64,000 nt of DNA from Dehalococcoidia bacterium. Lineage in GTDB: Bacteria; Chloroflexota; Dehalococcoidia; UBA2979. Shown here piece by piece: positions 48,274 through 56,652 of this stretch (position 1 is the first letter of the stretch; each line of letters opens with the position of its first letter). Below the pieces are notes generated by a model that was not told the origin of the DNA, did no database searches, and saw only the letters and a program-made list of their open reading frames with translations. The position numbers and the translations under genes are program-made. Where the stretch lies: contig JALOAL010000006.1 of NCBI GenBank assembly GCA_023228825.1, forward strand, positions 104,585 to 168,584, written 5' to 3'.

Positions 48274-48927
48274 TCAGCGCTCGTCTCTGACTGCCAGGTG
48301 GACGGTGTGCTGTCTGCCCTGCCTGACTTTCTCGTAGTTGCCAAAGATCTCCTCCAGCGTGCGCTGGATGTATTTGCGCATCCCGGAGAGCGTCACCAGG
48401 TAGAAGCGCCCGTCCGCCCTCATGCGGTCGTACGCGTCCGCAAAGAGGATGGTGGTCATCTCGTTCCCTACCTTGGCGGGCAGGTTGGTGGCCACGAGGT
48501 CGAAGCGACGATCCTCTGGCACGTCTGCGAAGCCATTGGAGAGCATGGCGCGCGCGTTCGGGACGCGGTTCGCCTCTGCGTTGCGGTTGGCGTATTCCAC
48601 CGCCACGAAGTCGCGGTCCACCATGAGCGTCTCGCCCTGCGGGGCGAGGCGGGCCAGCGTCAGGCCAATGGGCCCGTAGCCGGCCCCCAGGTCCAGGCAG
48701 TCGTCCGAGGGGATGACCTCCACCTCCTGCAGCAGCATGTCCGTGCCCAGGTCCACCTCGCGCGGGGAGAACAGGCCCCACGTGGAGGTGAATCGAAAGG
48801 GGAAGCCACGCAACGTGGACTCGAAGACGATGTCCCGGCGGTAGCGCTCCACCTCGCGTCGCCAGTCTTCGGTGTAGCGGTCCCTGGCGTAGCGGTCATC
48901 GTTGTGGTGGGGGTGGCCGGGCGTCAT
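48274..48927 (-). CDS. Class I SAM-dependent methyltransferase (RsmC-like)
   Basis: 217 aa. SAM motif 'CLDLGAGYGPIGLTLARL', motif II region 'DRDFVAVEYANRNAEAN', and the 'DLVATNLPAKVG' NPP[FY]-type motif IV (here NLPA) match small-domain RsmC/HemK-like methyltransferases. The upstream 'FTSTWGLFSPREVDLGTDMLL' is typical of RsmC-like proteins. The start overlaps the VOC gene stop by 4 nt (ATGA), so they are cotranscribed. RNA or protein substrate unknown. Confidence 0.87.
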   Translation of the reverse strand: MTPGHPHHNDDRYARDRYTEDWRREVERYRRDIVFESTLRGFPFRFTSTWGLFSPREVDLGTDMLLQEVEVIPSDDCLDLGAGYGPIGLTLARLAPQGETLMVDRDFVAVEYANRNAEANRVPNARAMLSNGFADVPEDRRFDLVATNLPAKVGNEMTTILFADAYDRMRADGRFYLVTLSGMRKYIQRTLEEIFGNYEKVRQGRQHTVHLAVRDER

Positions 48928-49421
48928 GCGGGCGGCGCCGGTGCCGGTGCGGGCTGCGGGCCGAAGGGGCCGAGGGCGGCGCCGGTGAGGACGCCGCAGG
49001 CCCACTCGTAGCCGTCCGGGTCGCGCACCAGCACCTCGCGCCAGCCGTGGCCCTTGCTCTCCGGCGGCTCCACCACCATGGCCCCCGCCGCCGTTGCGCG
49101 TTCGAAGAGCGCGTCCGGGTCCATGCCCAGCAGGCGGATCTGCGCCCCCACACCCCGAGGCGCGCCCTCTGCCAGGTCGCGCGTGACCCAGGGGTGGTCG
49201 GGGTGGGTGTGGTCGGCGTGCAGCATCACCTCCGCCGGCCCCACGCGCATCGCGGCGAAGTCGATGTCCCGGTAGTGGACCTCCGCCTCGAACACGTCGC
49301 GGTAGAAGTTGCAGGAGCGCTCGGTGTCCTGCACCAGCAGGTTCAGGGAGAGGGCGGGAAGCAGGGCGCCGTAGCGGAAGCCCGGCATCCACGGCACCGT
49401 GCCTTCAGGTCGCTTCTTCAC
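48924..49421 (-). CDS. VOC (glyoxalase-fold) protein
   Basis: 165 aa, single module of two VOC half-motifs: 'LSLNLLVQDTERSCNFYRDVFEAEVHYRD' and 'VEPPESKGHGWREVLVRDPDGYEWA'. Resembles bleomycin-resistance/PhnB-like proteins. GTG 49421 has GGAGG 7 nt upstream. Coupled to the methyltransferase gene downstream. Confidence 0.83.
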   Translation of the reverse strand: MKKRPEGTVPWMPGFRYGALLPALSLNLLVQDTERSCNFYRDVFEAEVHYRDIDFAAMRVGPAEVMLHADHTHPDHPWVTRDLAEGAPRGVGAQIRLLGMDPDALFERATAAGAMVVEPPESKGHGWREVLVRDPDGYEWACGVLTGAALGPFGPQPAPAPAPPA

Positions 49422-49452
49422 CCGTGTCCTCCACTCAGTCCCATGCACTCGC

Positions 49453-49896
49453 TCACGGCCGTCCTCGCAGCGCCCGCACCGCCTCGGCGTGTGCGTGCTG
49501 GTGCGAGGCGATGCTCGCCAGCAGGTCGAGCGCGGTCGTCGTCTCGCCGTCCGGGAGCGTGAACTCCCGGCGCAGATCATCCTCCGTCAGCCGGCGCAAG
49601 AGCGCGAGCGTGGGCCGCCGGCACTGCTCCAGCCAGGCCAGCAGGTGCGACACCTCCGAGGTGACCGGCGGACGGGGTCGGGCCTGGAACGCCGGCAGCG
49701 GGCGCCCCGCCGAGGCGAGCGACACGGTGCGTCGTGCCCAGTCTTCCTGCAGGCCGGTGCGCCAGAGCAGGTCACGGATCGAAGCGTCGTCCGGCGTCGC
49801 CTGCGCGAACTCCGCCTCCGTGACGCCATCGACGGCGTCGAGGAGGGCGGCGCGGGCCTCGTGCAGGCTCGCCTCCAGGGCGCCGATGTCCTCCAC
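49453..49896 (-). CDS. DinB-fold protein
   Basis: 147 aa. DinB_2-like helical bundle: 'ALDLLASIASHQHAHAEAVRAL' holds a His cluster, and 'IRDLLWRTGLQEDWARRTVSLA' the middle helix. GTG 49896 has AGGCAGG upstream; far-upstream starts overlap the divergent SDR promoter. It lies upstream of the VOC and methyltransferase genes on the same strand. Confidence 0.75.
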   Translation of the reverse strand: MEDIGALEASLHEARAALLDAVDGVTEAEFAQATPDDASIRDLLWRTGLQEDWARRTVSLASAGRPLPAFQARPRPPVTSEVSHLLAWLEQCRRPTLALLRRLTEDDLRREFTLPDGETTTALDLLASIASHQHAHAEAVRALRGRP

Positions 49897-49933
49897 GTGC
49901 CTGCCTTCGGTTCGTCTCGCGTGTTCTGCGGCA

Positions 49934-49939
49934 TACGAT
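49934..49939 (+). promoter_or_regulatory. -10 hexamer TACGAT of the SDR gene
   Basis: TACGAT, 7 nt, ATG 49947, with no Shine-Dalgarno. A leaderless promoter is inferred. Confidence 0.5.
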
Positions 49940-49946
49940 ACGGCGC

Positions 49947-50744
49947 ATGGTCGAGTCCTCATCGTCGCCTGCTGCATCGCTCGCGCTGTCCGGGCGCGTC
50001 GCCATCGTGACCGGCGCCGCCGGGCGTGGCGCCGGCCGCGCGACGGCGCTCGCGCTGGCGCGGGACGGCGCGGACGTGGCGCTCAGCACGCATCGGTCTG
50101 TGGGGGCGGCGGAGGACGTGGCGGAGCAGGTCCGCGGCCTGGGGCGCCGCGCCATCGTCGTCGCTGGCGACGTCTCCGAGCCTGCGGTGGTGGACACGCT
50201 GGTGGAGCGCGCTCGTGCCGAACTGGGCGCGGTGGACATCGTGGTGGCGTCCGCCGGTGGGCGCTGGGTGCCCCGCCCTATCGAGGATATTCCCCCCGAC
50301 GAGTGGCGCGAGGCGATGGCGGAGGAGGTGGACGCGCTCTACCTGCTGGTGCGCGCCACGCTGCCCGCCATGCGCGACGCCGGCTGGGGGCGCATCGTCA
50401 CGGTGGGTGGCTTCGATGCCGAGGCGTGGACGGTGCTGCCGGAGTTCGGGCCGGTGGACTACGCACTGGGTAAGGCCGCGCGCCACTGGCTGGTGCGCAC
50501 GCTCGCGCGCCACGAGGCGAAGCATGGCGTGACGGTGAACGCCGTGGCGCCGGGGCCGATCACGCGCATCCAGCCGGAACGGGTGCTGGACGCGGTCCTG
50601 GGACGCGTGGCGCTGGAGGCGTACCGCCGGCCGACGCAGGTGGACGTGGCCAACACGATCGCGTGGCTCTGCGCGTCCCCCGCCGTGAACGGCGCCGTGG
50701 TGGACCTCCCCGGCCCCGAGCCCGGCGCCGTCACCGCGACCTGA
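49947..50744 (+). CDS. Short-chain dehydrogenase with atypical active site
   Basis: 265 aa. Rossmann motif 'AIVTGAAGRGAGRATALALARDG', 'VDIVVASAGGRW', and Tyr-x3-Lys in 'DYALGKAARHWLVRTLA', followed by 'VTVNAVAPGPITRI'. The usual catalytic Ser before the Tyr is absent: the strand reads 'RIVTVGGFDAEAW', with Gly-Gly where Ser-Ser is normal. It may be a non-standard or inactive SDR. Divergent from the DinB gene. Confidence 0.85.
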   Translation: MVESSSSPAASLALSGRVAIVTGAAGRGAGRATALALARDGADVALSTHRSVGAAEDVAEQVRGLGRRAIVVAGDVSEPAVVDTLVERARAELGAVDIVVASAGGRWVPRPIEDIPPDEWREAMAEEVDALYLLVRATLPAMRDAGWGRIVTVGGFDAEAWTVLPEFGPVDYALGKAARHWLVRTLARHEAKHGVTVNAVAPGPITRIQPERVLDAVLGRVALEAYRRPTQVDVANTIAWLCASPAVNGAVVDLPGPEPGAVTAT

Positions 50745-50800
50745 GGGCGCATCCCCCGGCCGGCAGCAGCAGTCCCTCCGGCGCAGACCCGACCCCGGCG

Positions 50801-51691
50801 CTACCTCGCGACAGGCATCACGACGATGACGCCCGTCGCGGGCGGCATGACTCCGTCTGGGTAGGCGGCCGTGAAGGCGCGGTTCACGAACGCGGGCGCG
50901 CCGACCACGTAGCCCACGAGTCCGCCGCCGACCGAGATGAAGACCGAGCGCGCGCCGCCCTGTCCGGCGCCGGCGACCATCTCGGATACCGTCCCGCCGT
51001 TCCACACGTTCAGGCCCACGCCGAAGGGCGGAAATCCGGAGGCAAACGTCCCCGGTCCGCTGCCCACGGGAGGCGTGCCCGTGGGCATCGGCATCGGCGT
51101 CGGGGTGGTGGGGGTGGTGGGGGTGGTGGGGGTGGGCGTGGCCACGTCACCGCCGCCGGGTGCGTCGACGGCGCCGGCGTCCTCGTACGAGCCGAGGACG
51201 AGCGTCCAGAACCAGACGCCGTTGGAGGATTGCACACGGGAGATGCCCGCGGCCGCCACGTCCGTGGCGAGGTTGTTCGTGCGATGTCCCGGGGAGTTCA
51301 TCCATCCCGCCATCACCGCGTCTCCGGTGGGATATCCGTACGCGATGTTCTCCCGGATGTAGGAGTTGCGGGGGTAGCCGAAGGAGTGCACGCGTGGGCC
51401 TAGCCCTCGCCCGGTGGAGTCCACGTGATCCAGGAGGCCCCGCCGCGCGAGGTCGTCCGACATCCATTCGGCGGCGGCGGTGAGGATGGGGGAGAGGGTG
51501 AGCGGGTCCAGCCCGCGGTCCGTCCTGGCCACGTTCAGGGCGCGGACGGCGGCCAGTTCCTCGGCGTCCAGGTCGCCCACGCCCGCGTGGACATCGTCCG
51601 GCCTCGCGGCGGCGGGTGCGAGGAGGGCGGCGGCGAGCAGCACGGCCAGGACGAGGCGAGGGTGGGGGGTGGCCTGCGGGAGGAGAGGCAT
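50801..51691 (-). CDS. Secreted CAP-domain (SCP/PR-1-like) protein
   Basis: 296 aa. Signal peptide (residues 1-32, 'LVLAVLLAAALLAPAAA'), CAP domain about 42-170 ('ALNVARTDRGLDPLTLSPILTAAAEWMSDDLARRG', 'YIRENIAYGYPTGDAVMAGWMNSPGHRTN'), a Thr-Pro linker encoded by 9-bp repeats (51106-51140), and a C-terminal glycine-rich beta domain ('SEMVAGAGQGGARSVFISVGGGLVGYVVGAPAFVNRAF') of unknown type. Likely exported or surface-attached. ATG 51691 lacks a strong ribosome site. Confidence 0.82.
   Translation of the reverse strand: MPLLPQATPHPRLVLAVLLAAALLAPAAARPDDVHAGVGDLDAEELAAVRALNVARTDRGLDPLTLSPILTAAAEWMSDDLARRGLLDHVDSTGRGLGPRVHSFGYPRNSYIRENIAYGYPTGDAVMAGWMNSPGHRTNNLATDVAAAGISRVQSSNGVWFWTLVLGSYEDAGAVDAPGGGDVATPTPTTPTTPTTPTPMPMPTGTPPVGSGPGTFASGFPPFGVGLNVWNGGTVSEMVAGAGQGGARSVFISVGGGLVGYVVGAPAFVNRAFTAAYPDGVMPPATGVIVVMPVAR
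51106..51140. repeat. Tandem 9-bp repeat (GTGGTGGGG) encoding a Thr/Pro linker
   Basis: Three or more copies of GTGGTGGGG in the CAP-domain gene. The copy number probably changes the linker length. Confidence 0.6.
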
Positions 51692-51956
51692 GGCGACGGT
51701 CCCGATCTTCGGCGAGCCGCTTCCGGTGTCCCGTGGGCATGAAGCGATCTCGTGCGGAAGTATTGATGACGAGGCGCGCGGGAGTACCACGCGCGGATCA
51801 TCGTACGACGCGTATTAGATCGGGATAGTGATGGGTTTGTAATGCGTGCGGGGAAGCCGCGTGACGCGCCCGCCCCGCCCCTCCGAGGAGGGACGCGGCT
51901 GCTGGCTTCGGACGGACGGGACGGGGGCCGTCAGGCGGGGCGCGTGGTCGCTCGCG

Positions 51957-52247
51957 CTAGTCCTCGACGAGGCGCTTCAGGAGGGCCTTGAGGCGTGGGG
52001 CGAGTGCGAGTTCGGCGCGGAGGGCGGCGATCTCGCGCTCGTTGATGATGAGCGGGCGGTCCTCCATGCGGCCGTCTTCGTCGAACGCGGCGAAGCGGAT
52101 GGCGTACTGGCCCTTCTTCTCGCCCAGTTCGTAGTGGAGCAGGTGGAGCGCCGGCTGATGCAGGCCGCCCTCGATGCTGGCTTCCTCCAGCACCGTGCCC
52201 TTGCCCCAGGGCAACATGAACGCTCGAGGCACTCGACGAGCAGGCAT
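51957..52247 (-). CDS. Small conserved-looking protein, no family assigned
   Basis: 96 aa. Pattern 'MLPWGKGTVLEEASIEGG.HQPALHLLHYEL..KKGQYAIRFAAFDEDGRMEDRPLIINEREIAALRAEL' suggests a small alpha/beta fold. GGGAGG lies before ATG 52247, giving good start support. Neighbours are unrelated. Confidence 0.65.
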   Translation of the reverse strand: MPARRVPRAFMLPWGKGTVLEEASIEGGLHQPALHLLHYELGEKKGQYAIRFAAFDEDGRMEDRPLIINEREIAALRAELALAPRLKALLKRLVED

Positions 52248-52356
52248 GGGCGTCCTCCCCCGGCCCGCGCGGTGGGCGCGGCGCGCAGCGGGATGATACG
52301 CCGCAGCGCGAGCCTGCGATGCGCTCGGTGATCCCGAGGGCCCTCGGACGGGGGTG

Positions 52357-53631
52357 CTAGCCGTTCGCGACCTTCTCGCAGGCGTGCGCCAGGCGGCGGG
52401 CGGCCTCCCGTAGTTCGTCGTCGTCCACCCAGGAGAAGGCGAGGCGGATGTGGTCGCCGGTGTCCTGACGGTCCGGGAAGAACGCCATGCCCGCGGGGGC
52501 GATCAGGCCTTCCTCCGCGGCGGTGCGCTGCACCTCTGCGCCGTCCAGGCCCTCGGCCAGGTCGACCCAGAGGAAGAAGCCGCCGCCGGGCTTGCGGAAC
52601 GTGAGGTAGGGCTCGCAGTACTCGGTGAGGGCGGAGCCGAGCACCTCCACCTTGCGAGCGTAGATCTTGCGGACGGTGTTGATGTGGGAGTCCAGGCCGC
52701 CATCCCGCGCGAACTCAAACAGCATGCGGTGCAGCAGCGGCGAGTTCCCCATCTCAAAGCGGACGCGAACCACGCGGTCCAGCACGTCCGGGGTGGCGTG
52801 GATCCAGCCCACGCGCAGGCCGGTGGCGACGATCTTGGAGAACGTGCCGACGGTCACCACGCCCTGACACTCCGCCAGGGAGGAGAGGGGCTGCGGCCTT
52901 GTGGCCTCGTGGAACCAGAGGTCGCCGTACGCGTCGTCGTCCACCACGAAGATGCCGTGGCGCGCGGCGATGCGGAGCAGCCGATGCCGCCGCTCGTCCG
53001 AGAGCGTCACGCCCATGGGGTTGTGGAAGGAGGCGATGGTGTAGATCAACTTCACCCGGCGGCCCTGGGCGTGGATGCGCTCGATCAGCGGCTCCAGGTC
53101 GTCCACCAGCATCCCGTCGTCGTCCATGCCGATGGTGACGATGTCCGCCTGGTGGCCTCGGAACGTGCGGACGGAGCCGGAGAAGGTGGGGGCCTCCGTG
53201 ATGATCACGTCGCCGGGGGAGACCAGGGCGGCGGCCACCTGGTCAATGGCGCCGGCGCTGCCGTTGGTCAGCAGGAAGTGGTCCCTGGTCACGGGGTAGC
53301 CGCGGTCGCGCGTGTAGCGGTCTGCGAGCAACTGGCGCAGCGGGTCGTAGCCCATGGCGCCGCCGTAGCGCAGGGGGGCGTCGTCGTCGCCGGTGTCCAG
53401 CGCGCGCTGCATTGCCTCCATCAGCGCCTGCCGGGGCAGGGAGCCGGGGTCCGGGATGCCGCCGCCCAGCGTGATGGGGGGGACGACCGAACGGACGTCT
53501 GAGGGCAGCCCCCAGTCCGTGGGCGTGCCGGCGGTGACGAACTTCACGCCGTCACTCTGTAGTTCATCCAGGTCGTACTGCGCCCACAGATCGGCCAGTT
53601 CCTGGGGGAGAAGCCGAGAGTCTGTCGCCAC
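52357..53631 (-). CDS. PLP-dependent aminotransferase (class I/II, LysN/ARO8-like)
   Basis: 424 aa from GTG 53631, which has GAAGGACGG upstream. PLP lysine in 'VGTFSKIVATGLRVGWI', with 'LTNGSAGAIDQVAAALVSPGDVIITEAPTF' and 'HNPMGVTLSDERR' of 2-aminoadipate/aromatic aminotransferase-like enzymes. A TTG start 132 nt further upstream, inside the 19-bp tandem repeat, is possible but less likely. Neighbour of a second aminotransferase on the same strand; substrate unknown. Confidence 0.86.
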   Translation of the reverse strand: MATDSRLLPQELADLWAQYDLDELQSDGVKFVTAGTPTDWGLPSDVRSVVPPITLGGGIPDPGSLPRQALMEAMQRALDTGDDDAPLRYGGAMGYDPLRQLLADRYTRDRGYPVTRDHFLLTNGSAGAIDQVAAALVSPGDVIITEAPTFSGSVRTFRGHQADIVTIGMDDDGMLVDDLEPLIERIHAQGRRVKLIYTIASFHNPMGVTLSDERRHRLLRIAARHGIFVVDDDAYGDLWFHEATRPQPLSSLAECQGVVTVGTFSKIVATGLRVGWIHATPDVLDRVVRVRFEMGNSPLLHRMLFEFARDGGLDSHINTVRKIYARKVEVLGSALTEYCEPYLTFRKPGGGFFLWVDLAEGLDGAEVQRTAAEEGLIAPAGMAFFPDRQDTGDHIRLAFSWVDDDELREAARRLAHACEKVANG

Positions 53632-53734
53632 GAATTGCCGTCCTTCGTCGGTCCCCGGATCGGACGGCCGCCACGCGGCACGCGTGGGCCATCCAAACAC
53701 CGCCTGTAATTGCTGAAGATATGTCTCGCAGGAC

Positions 53735-53772
53735 TGGGCTTCAACAAATTTGCTGGGCTTCAACAGATTTAT
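53735..53772. repeat. Tandem 19-bp repeat upstream of the aminotransferase
   Basis: TGGGCTTCAACAAATTTGC (53735-53753) is followed by TGGGCTTCAACAGATTTAT (53754-53772). It lies in the short gap between the two aminotransferase genes and may be a regulator site. Confidence 0.5.
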
Positions 53773-53795
53773 GCGCAGCGAGCGAGGCCGGACGG

Positions 53796-55034
53796 CTACT
53801 CGATCTGCCGGGCCACGTCCTCCAGCGCCTGTCCCAGGCGCCTGATCGCCTCGCGGAGGTCCTCCGGCGGGAGCGCGGAGAACACGAGGCGTACGCGGTC
53901 CTCGCCGCCGCCGGAGGCGTAGTAGCCGGCGCCGGGCGTGACCGCCACGCCGTGCTCTGCGGCCGCCTGCGCCACCGCGCGTCCGTCCAGGCCGACGTGC
54001 AGGTGGAGCCAGTGGAAGAAGCCGCCGGCGGGGGTGCGGAACGTGACGTACGGCTCGCAGAACTCCCGCAGGGCCTCCGCGCTGGCGTCACGGCGCTCCC
54101 GATAGACCTCGCGCAGGCGGGCGACGTGCGGTTCATACGCCTTCGAGGTGACGAACTGGTGCACGAGGCGGTGGAGGAACGGCGACGAGCCGTTGTCGAA
54201 GCGCATGAAGACCAGGCGCCGCACGATCTCCGGCTGCGCCGCGATCCACCCCACGCGGAGGCCGGTGGCCACGGTCTTGGAGAACGTCCCGCAGTGCATC
54301 ACCCCGCGACCGCCGGCGATCGAGAACAGCGAGGGCAGCGGCGGCCCGGCGAGGTCGATGCCGGTGTAGGCGTCGTCCTCCACGATGGGCACGCCGTGCT
54401 CGCGGGCGATGCGGACGATCGCCTCGCGGCGCTGGAGGGGGAGCGTGGCGCCGCTGGGGTTGTCGTAGTTGGACTGCACGTACAGCAACTTCGCCTGCCG
54501 GCCAGTCATGCGCCGGGTGTCCAGCACCCTCGCCAGTGCGGAGGGCACCAGGCCGTCGTCGTCCTGGGGCGATTCGACGATGGTGGCGCCGCGCGCTCGG
54601 AACGTGCGGATCGCGCCCGGGTAGGTCGGCGCGCCGACCACCACGATGTCGCCCTCGCCCACGAAGGTGGCGGCGATGTTGTCCAGGCCGTGCGCGCTGC
54701 CGGAGGTGAGGGTGACGTGCGCTGCGGTGACCGGCGCCGCGCCATCCCGCGCATCGCGGCTCTCGCGTCCAGCGATCCAGGCGCGCAGCGGCTCGTAGCC
54801 CTGCTGGCCGCCGTAGGTGAGGGCGGCGGCGGCGTCCTCCGCCAGCGCGCGGCGGGCGGCCTCCAGCAGCGCGTCCGCGGGCAGGGTGGCGCGGTCCGGG
54901 ACGCCGGCGTTCAGGTCGTACGGCAGCGGTGAGAGCGAGGTGGGGGCGGCGAGGCGGTGGACGGCGGGCGCCAGGAGCGCCTCGACCTGGGCTTCCGGAA
55001 AGGGATCGTCGCTCGGGCGGTCGGCTGGGGGCAT
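53796..55034 (-). CDS. PLP-dependent aminotransferase (class I/II)
   Basis: 412 aa. PLP lysine in 'CGTFSKTVATGLRVGWI', 'LTYGGQQGYEPLRAWIAG', 'VTLTSGSAHGLDNIAATFVGEGDIVVVGAPTYPGA' and 'YDNPSGATLPLQRREAIV' place it with LysN/ARO8-type enzymes. ATG 55034 follows TACGCT by 9 nt and lacks a ribosome site, probably leaderless. It is the first gene of a pair with the 52.4-53.6 kb aminotransferase and is divergent from the CoA-transferase gene. Confidence 0.87.
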   Translation of the reverse strand: MPPADRPSDDPFPEAQVEALLAPAVHRLAAPTSLSPLPYDLNAGVPDRATLPADALLEAARRALAEDAAAALTYGGQQGYEPLRAWIAGRESRDARDGAAPVTAAHVTLTSGSAHGLDNIAATFVGEGDIVVVGAPTYPGAIRTFRARGATIVESPQDDDGLVPSALARVLDTRRMTGRQAKLLYVQSNYDNPSGATLPLQRREAIVRIAREHGVPIVEDDAYTGIDLAGPPLPSLFSIAGGRGVMHCGTFSKTVATGLRVGWIAAQPEIVRRLVFMRFDNGSSPFLHRLVHQFVTSKAYEPHVARLREVYRERRDASAEALREFCEPYVTFRTPAGGFFHWLHLHVGLDGRAVAQAAAEHGVAVTPGAGYYASGGGEDRVRLVFSALPPEDLREAIRRLGQALEDVARQIE

Positions 55035-55043
55035 AGGAGCGCC

Positions 55044-55049
55044 AGCGTA
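55044..55049 (-). promoter_or_regulatory. -10 hexamer TACGCT of the aminotransferase gene
   Basis: TACGCT, 9 nt, ATG on the minus strand; spacing is slightly longer than in the other leaderless cases. Confidence 0.35.
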
Positions 55050-55230
55050 CGTGCGGCCGCTGGCCCGGACAATGGCCGGCCGGCGGCAGGGCGGCGAGGG
55101 GAAATATCGGTGAGACGTACCGGCTGATCGCTTGGAATGCGTGCGTAGTCTGCGTACGATGCCGCCGTCCGCGCGTTGGACGGGCTTGTGATAGGGGAAG
55201 CGCGCGGCAAGCACGGAGGAGGGGCTGACC

Positions 55231-56502
55231 ATGGCTGGACCGCTGGAGGGCATCCGTGTCCTTGAGTTCACGCAGATCATCGCCGGGCCGTTTGGCTGCC
55301 AGCATCTGGCGGACATGGGCGCGGAGGTCATCAAGGTAGAGCCCCCAGAAGGCGAACCGTGGCGCCTCTTCAGCCAGTTCATGCCGGGGGAGTCCAAGAC
55401 CTACCAGTCCCTGAACCGCGGCAAGAAGTCGTTGGTGCTCAAACTGCAGGACCCCAGGGCGCGGGAGGTGGTGCACCGGCTGGTGCCTCAGATGGACGTG
55501 GTGGTGATCAACTACCGCCCGGACGTCCCGGCCAAATTGGGCATTGACTACGAGACGTTGAGCGCGCTGAAGTCCGACCTGATCTACGTGGACAACACCG
55601 CCTGGGGCCGCAAGGGCCCGTGGGCCAACCGCCCGGGCTACGACATCATCGCGCAGGCCGTCTCCGGTCTGATGGCGGCAGAGGGCAAACTGGAGCCCAG
55701 CGGCGCACCCGGCGTCATCACGTCCACGGCCATCGCGGACTACACCACGGGCGTCGCCATTGCCTGGGGCGTCAGCGCCGCCCTCTTCCACCGCGAGCGC
55801 ACCGGCCAGGGCCAGTTGATCGAGACCAACCTGCTGCGCACGGCTATCGCCGTGCAGGGCACGCAGGCCATGGAACTGCCGGCCGCGGACGGCATGAAGC
55901 AGATGAAGGTGGCGCGCATCCAGCAGTTGCGGGAGCAGGGCGCCTCCTACCCCGAACTGCTGGATGGCTCGCAACTGGGCAACATCGCCCGCGTGGCGAA
56001 CATCGCCTACCGCACGTACCGCACCAGCGACGGCGCCATTGCCATTGGCGCGCTGTCGCCCAGCCTCTGGGCGAAGGTGCGGGCGGCCATCCCCACGGAT
56101 TTCATGGGCATGGAAGACCCGGAGTTTGACCTGATGAACCCGGCCTTTGTTGAGAAGGCGAAGGCGGCGGTGGCGAGGGTGGAACAGCAGTTCACGGAGA
56201 AGACCACCCAGGAGTGGGTAGAGATCATGGAGCGGCACGGCGTCCCCGCCGGCCCCGTGAACTTCGTGGAAGACGCGGTGGCCGACCCGCAGGCGGTGGA
56301 GAACGAGATCATGGTCGAACTCGACCACCCGCTCAGCGGCCCGCAGCGGCAGGTGGGGCCGCTCATCAGCATGTCCAACAGCCCGCTGGCCGCGCAGGGG
56401 CCGTCCCCCGTGCTGGGCGCGGACACGGAGGCCATTGTGGCGTCCGCCGGATACTCCGCGGAGGAGATCGCCTCCATGCGAGAGGCGGGCGTCATCGCGT
56501 AG
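55231..56502 (+). CDS. CaiB/BaiF-family CoA-transferase 1
   Basis: 423 aa. Family III CoA-transferase: 'GIRVLEFTQIIAGPFGCQHLADMGAEVIKVEPPEGEPWR', 'NRGKKSLVLKLQDPRA', the likely catalytic Asp in 'AIADYTTGVAIAWG', and 'RHGVPAGPVNFVEDAVADPQ'. These enzymes move CoA between acids (formyl/oxalate, carnitine, bile acids and others). GGAGGAGGGGC precedes ATG 55231. It has the same length as the next CoA-transferase and is closely similar. Confidence 0.92.
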   Translation: MAGPLEGIRVLEFTQIIAGPFGCQHLADMGAEVIKVEPPEGEPWRLFSQFMPGESKTYQSLNRGKKSLVLKLQDPRAREVVHRLVPQMDVVVINYRPDVPAKLGIDYETLSALKSDLIYVDNTAWGRKGPWANRPGYDIIAQAVSGLMAAEGKLEPSGAPGVITSTAIADYTTGVAIAWGVSAALFHRERTGQGQLIETNLLRTAIAVQGTQAMELPAADGMKQMKVARIQQLREQGASYPELLDGSQLGNIARVANIAYRTYRTSDGAIAIGALSPSLWAKVRAAIPTDFMGMEDPEFDLMNPAFVEKAKAAVARVEQQFTEKTTQEWVEIMERHGVPAGPVNFVEDAVADPQAVENEIMVELDHPLSGPQRQVGPLISMSNSPLAAQGPSPVLGADTEAIVASAGYSAEEIASMREAGVIA

Positions 56503-56605
56503 CCGTCACGACCGCCCGCGGCCGTCCCCGACCTGGCAAGTCGCCTTGCCCCGCCTGTGTTGTGCCCCCGTGCACAGGCGGGCATCACGGCCGCGTTGGA
56601 CTTGG

Positions 56606-56611
56606 TACCAT
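56606..56611 (+). promoter_or_regulatory. -10 hexamer TACCAT before CoA-transferase 2
   Basis: TACCAT lies 42 nt before the second CoA-transferase ATG, with the dispersed 19-bp repeat between them, so the second gene may also have its own promoter. Confidence 0.35.
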
Positions 56612-56626
56612 CCCGCCGCACCAAAC

Positions 56627-56645
56627 CTCACGTACACGGAAGGGC
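56627..56645. repeat. Third copy of the dispersed 19-bp repeat
   Basis: CTCACGTACACGGAAGGGC differs at two positions from the copy at 11924. It ends 8 nt before ATG 56653, so its GGAAGGG could double as the ribosome site. Confidence 0.55.
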
Positions 56646-56652
56646 TGACTGC

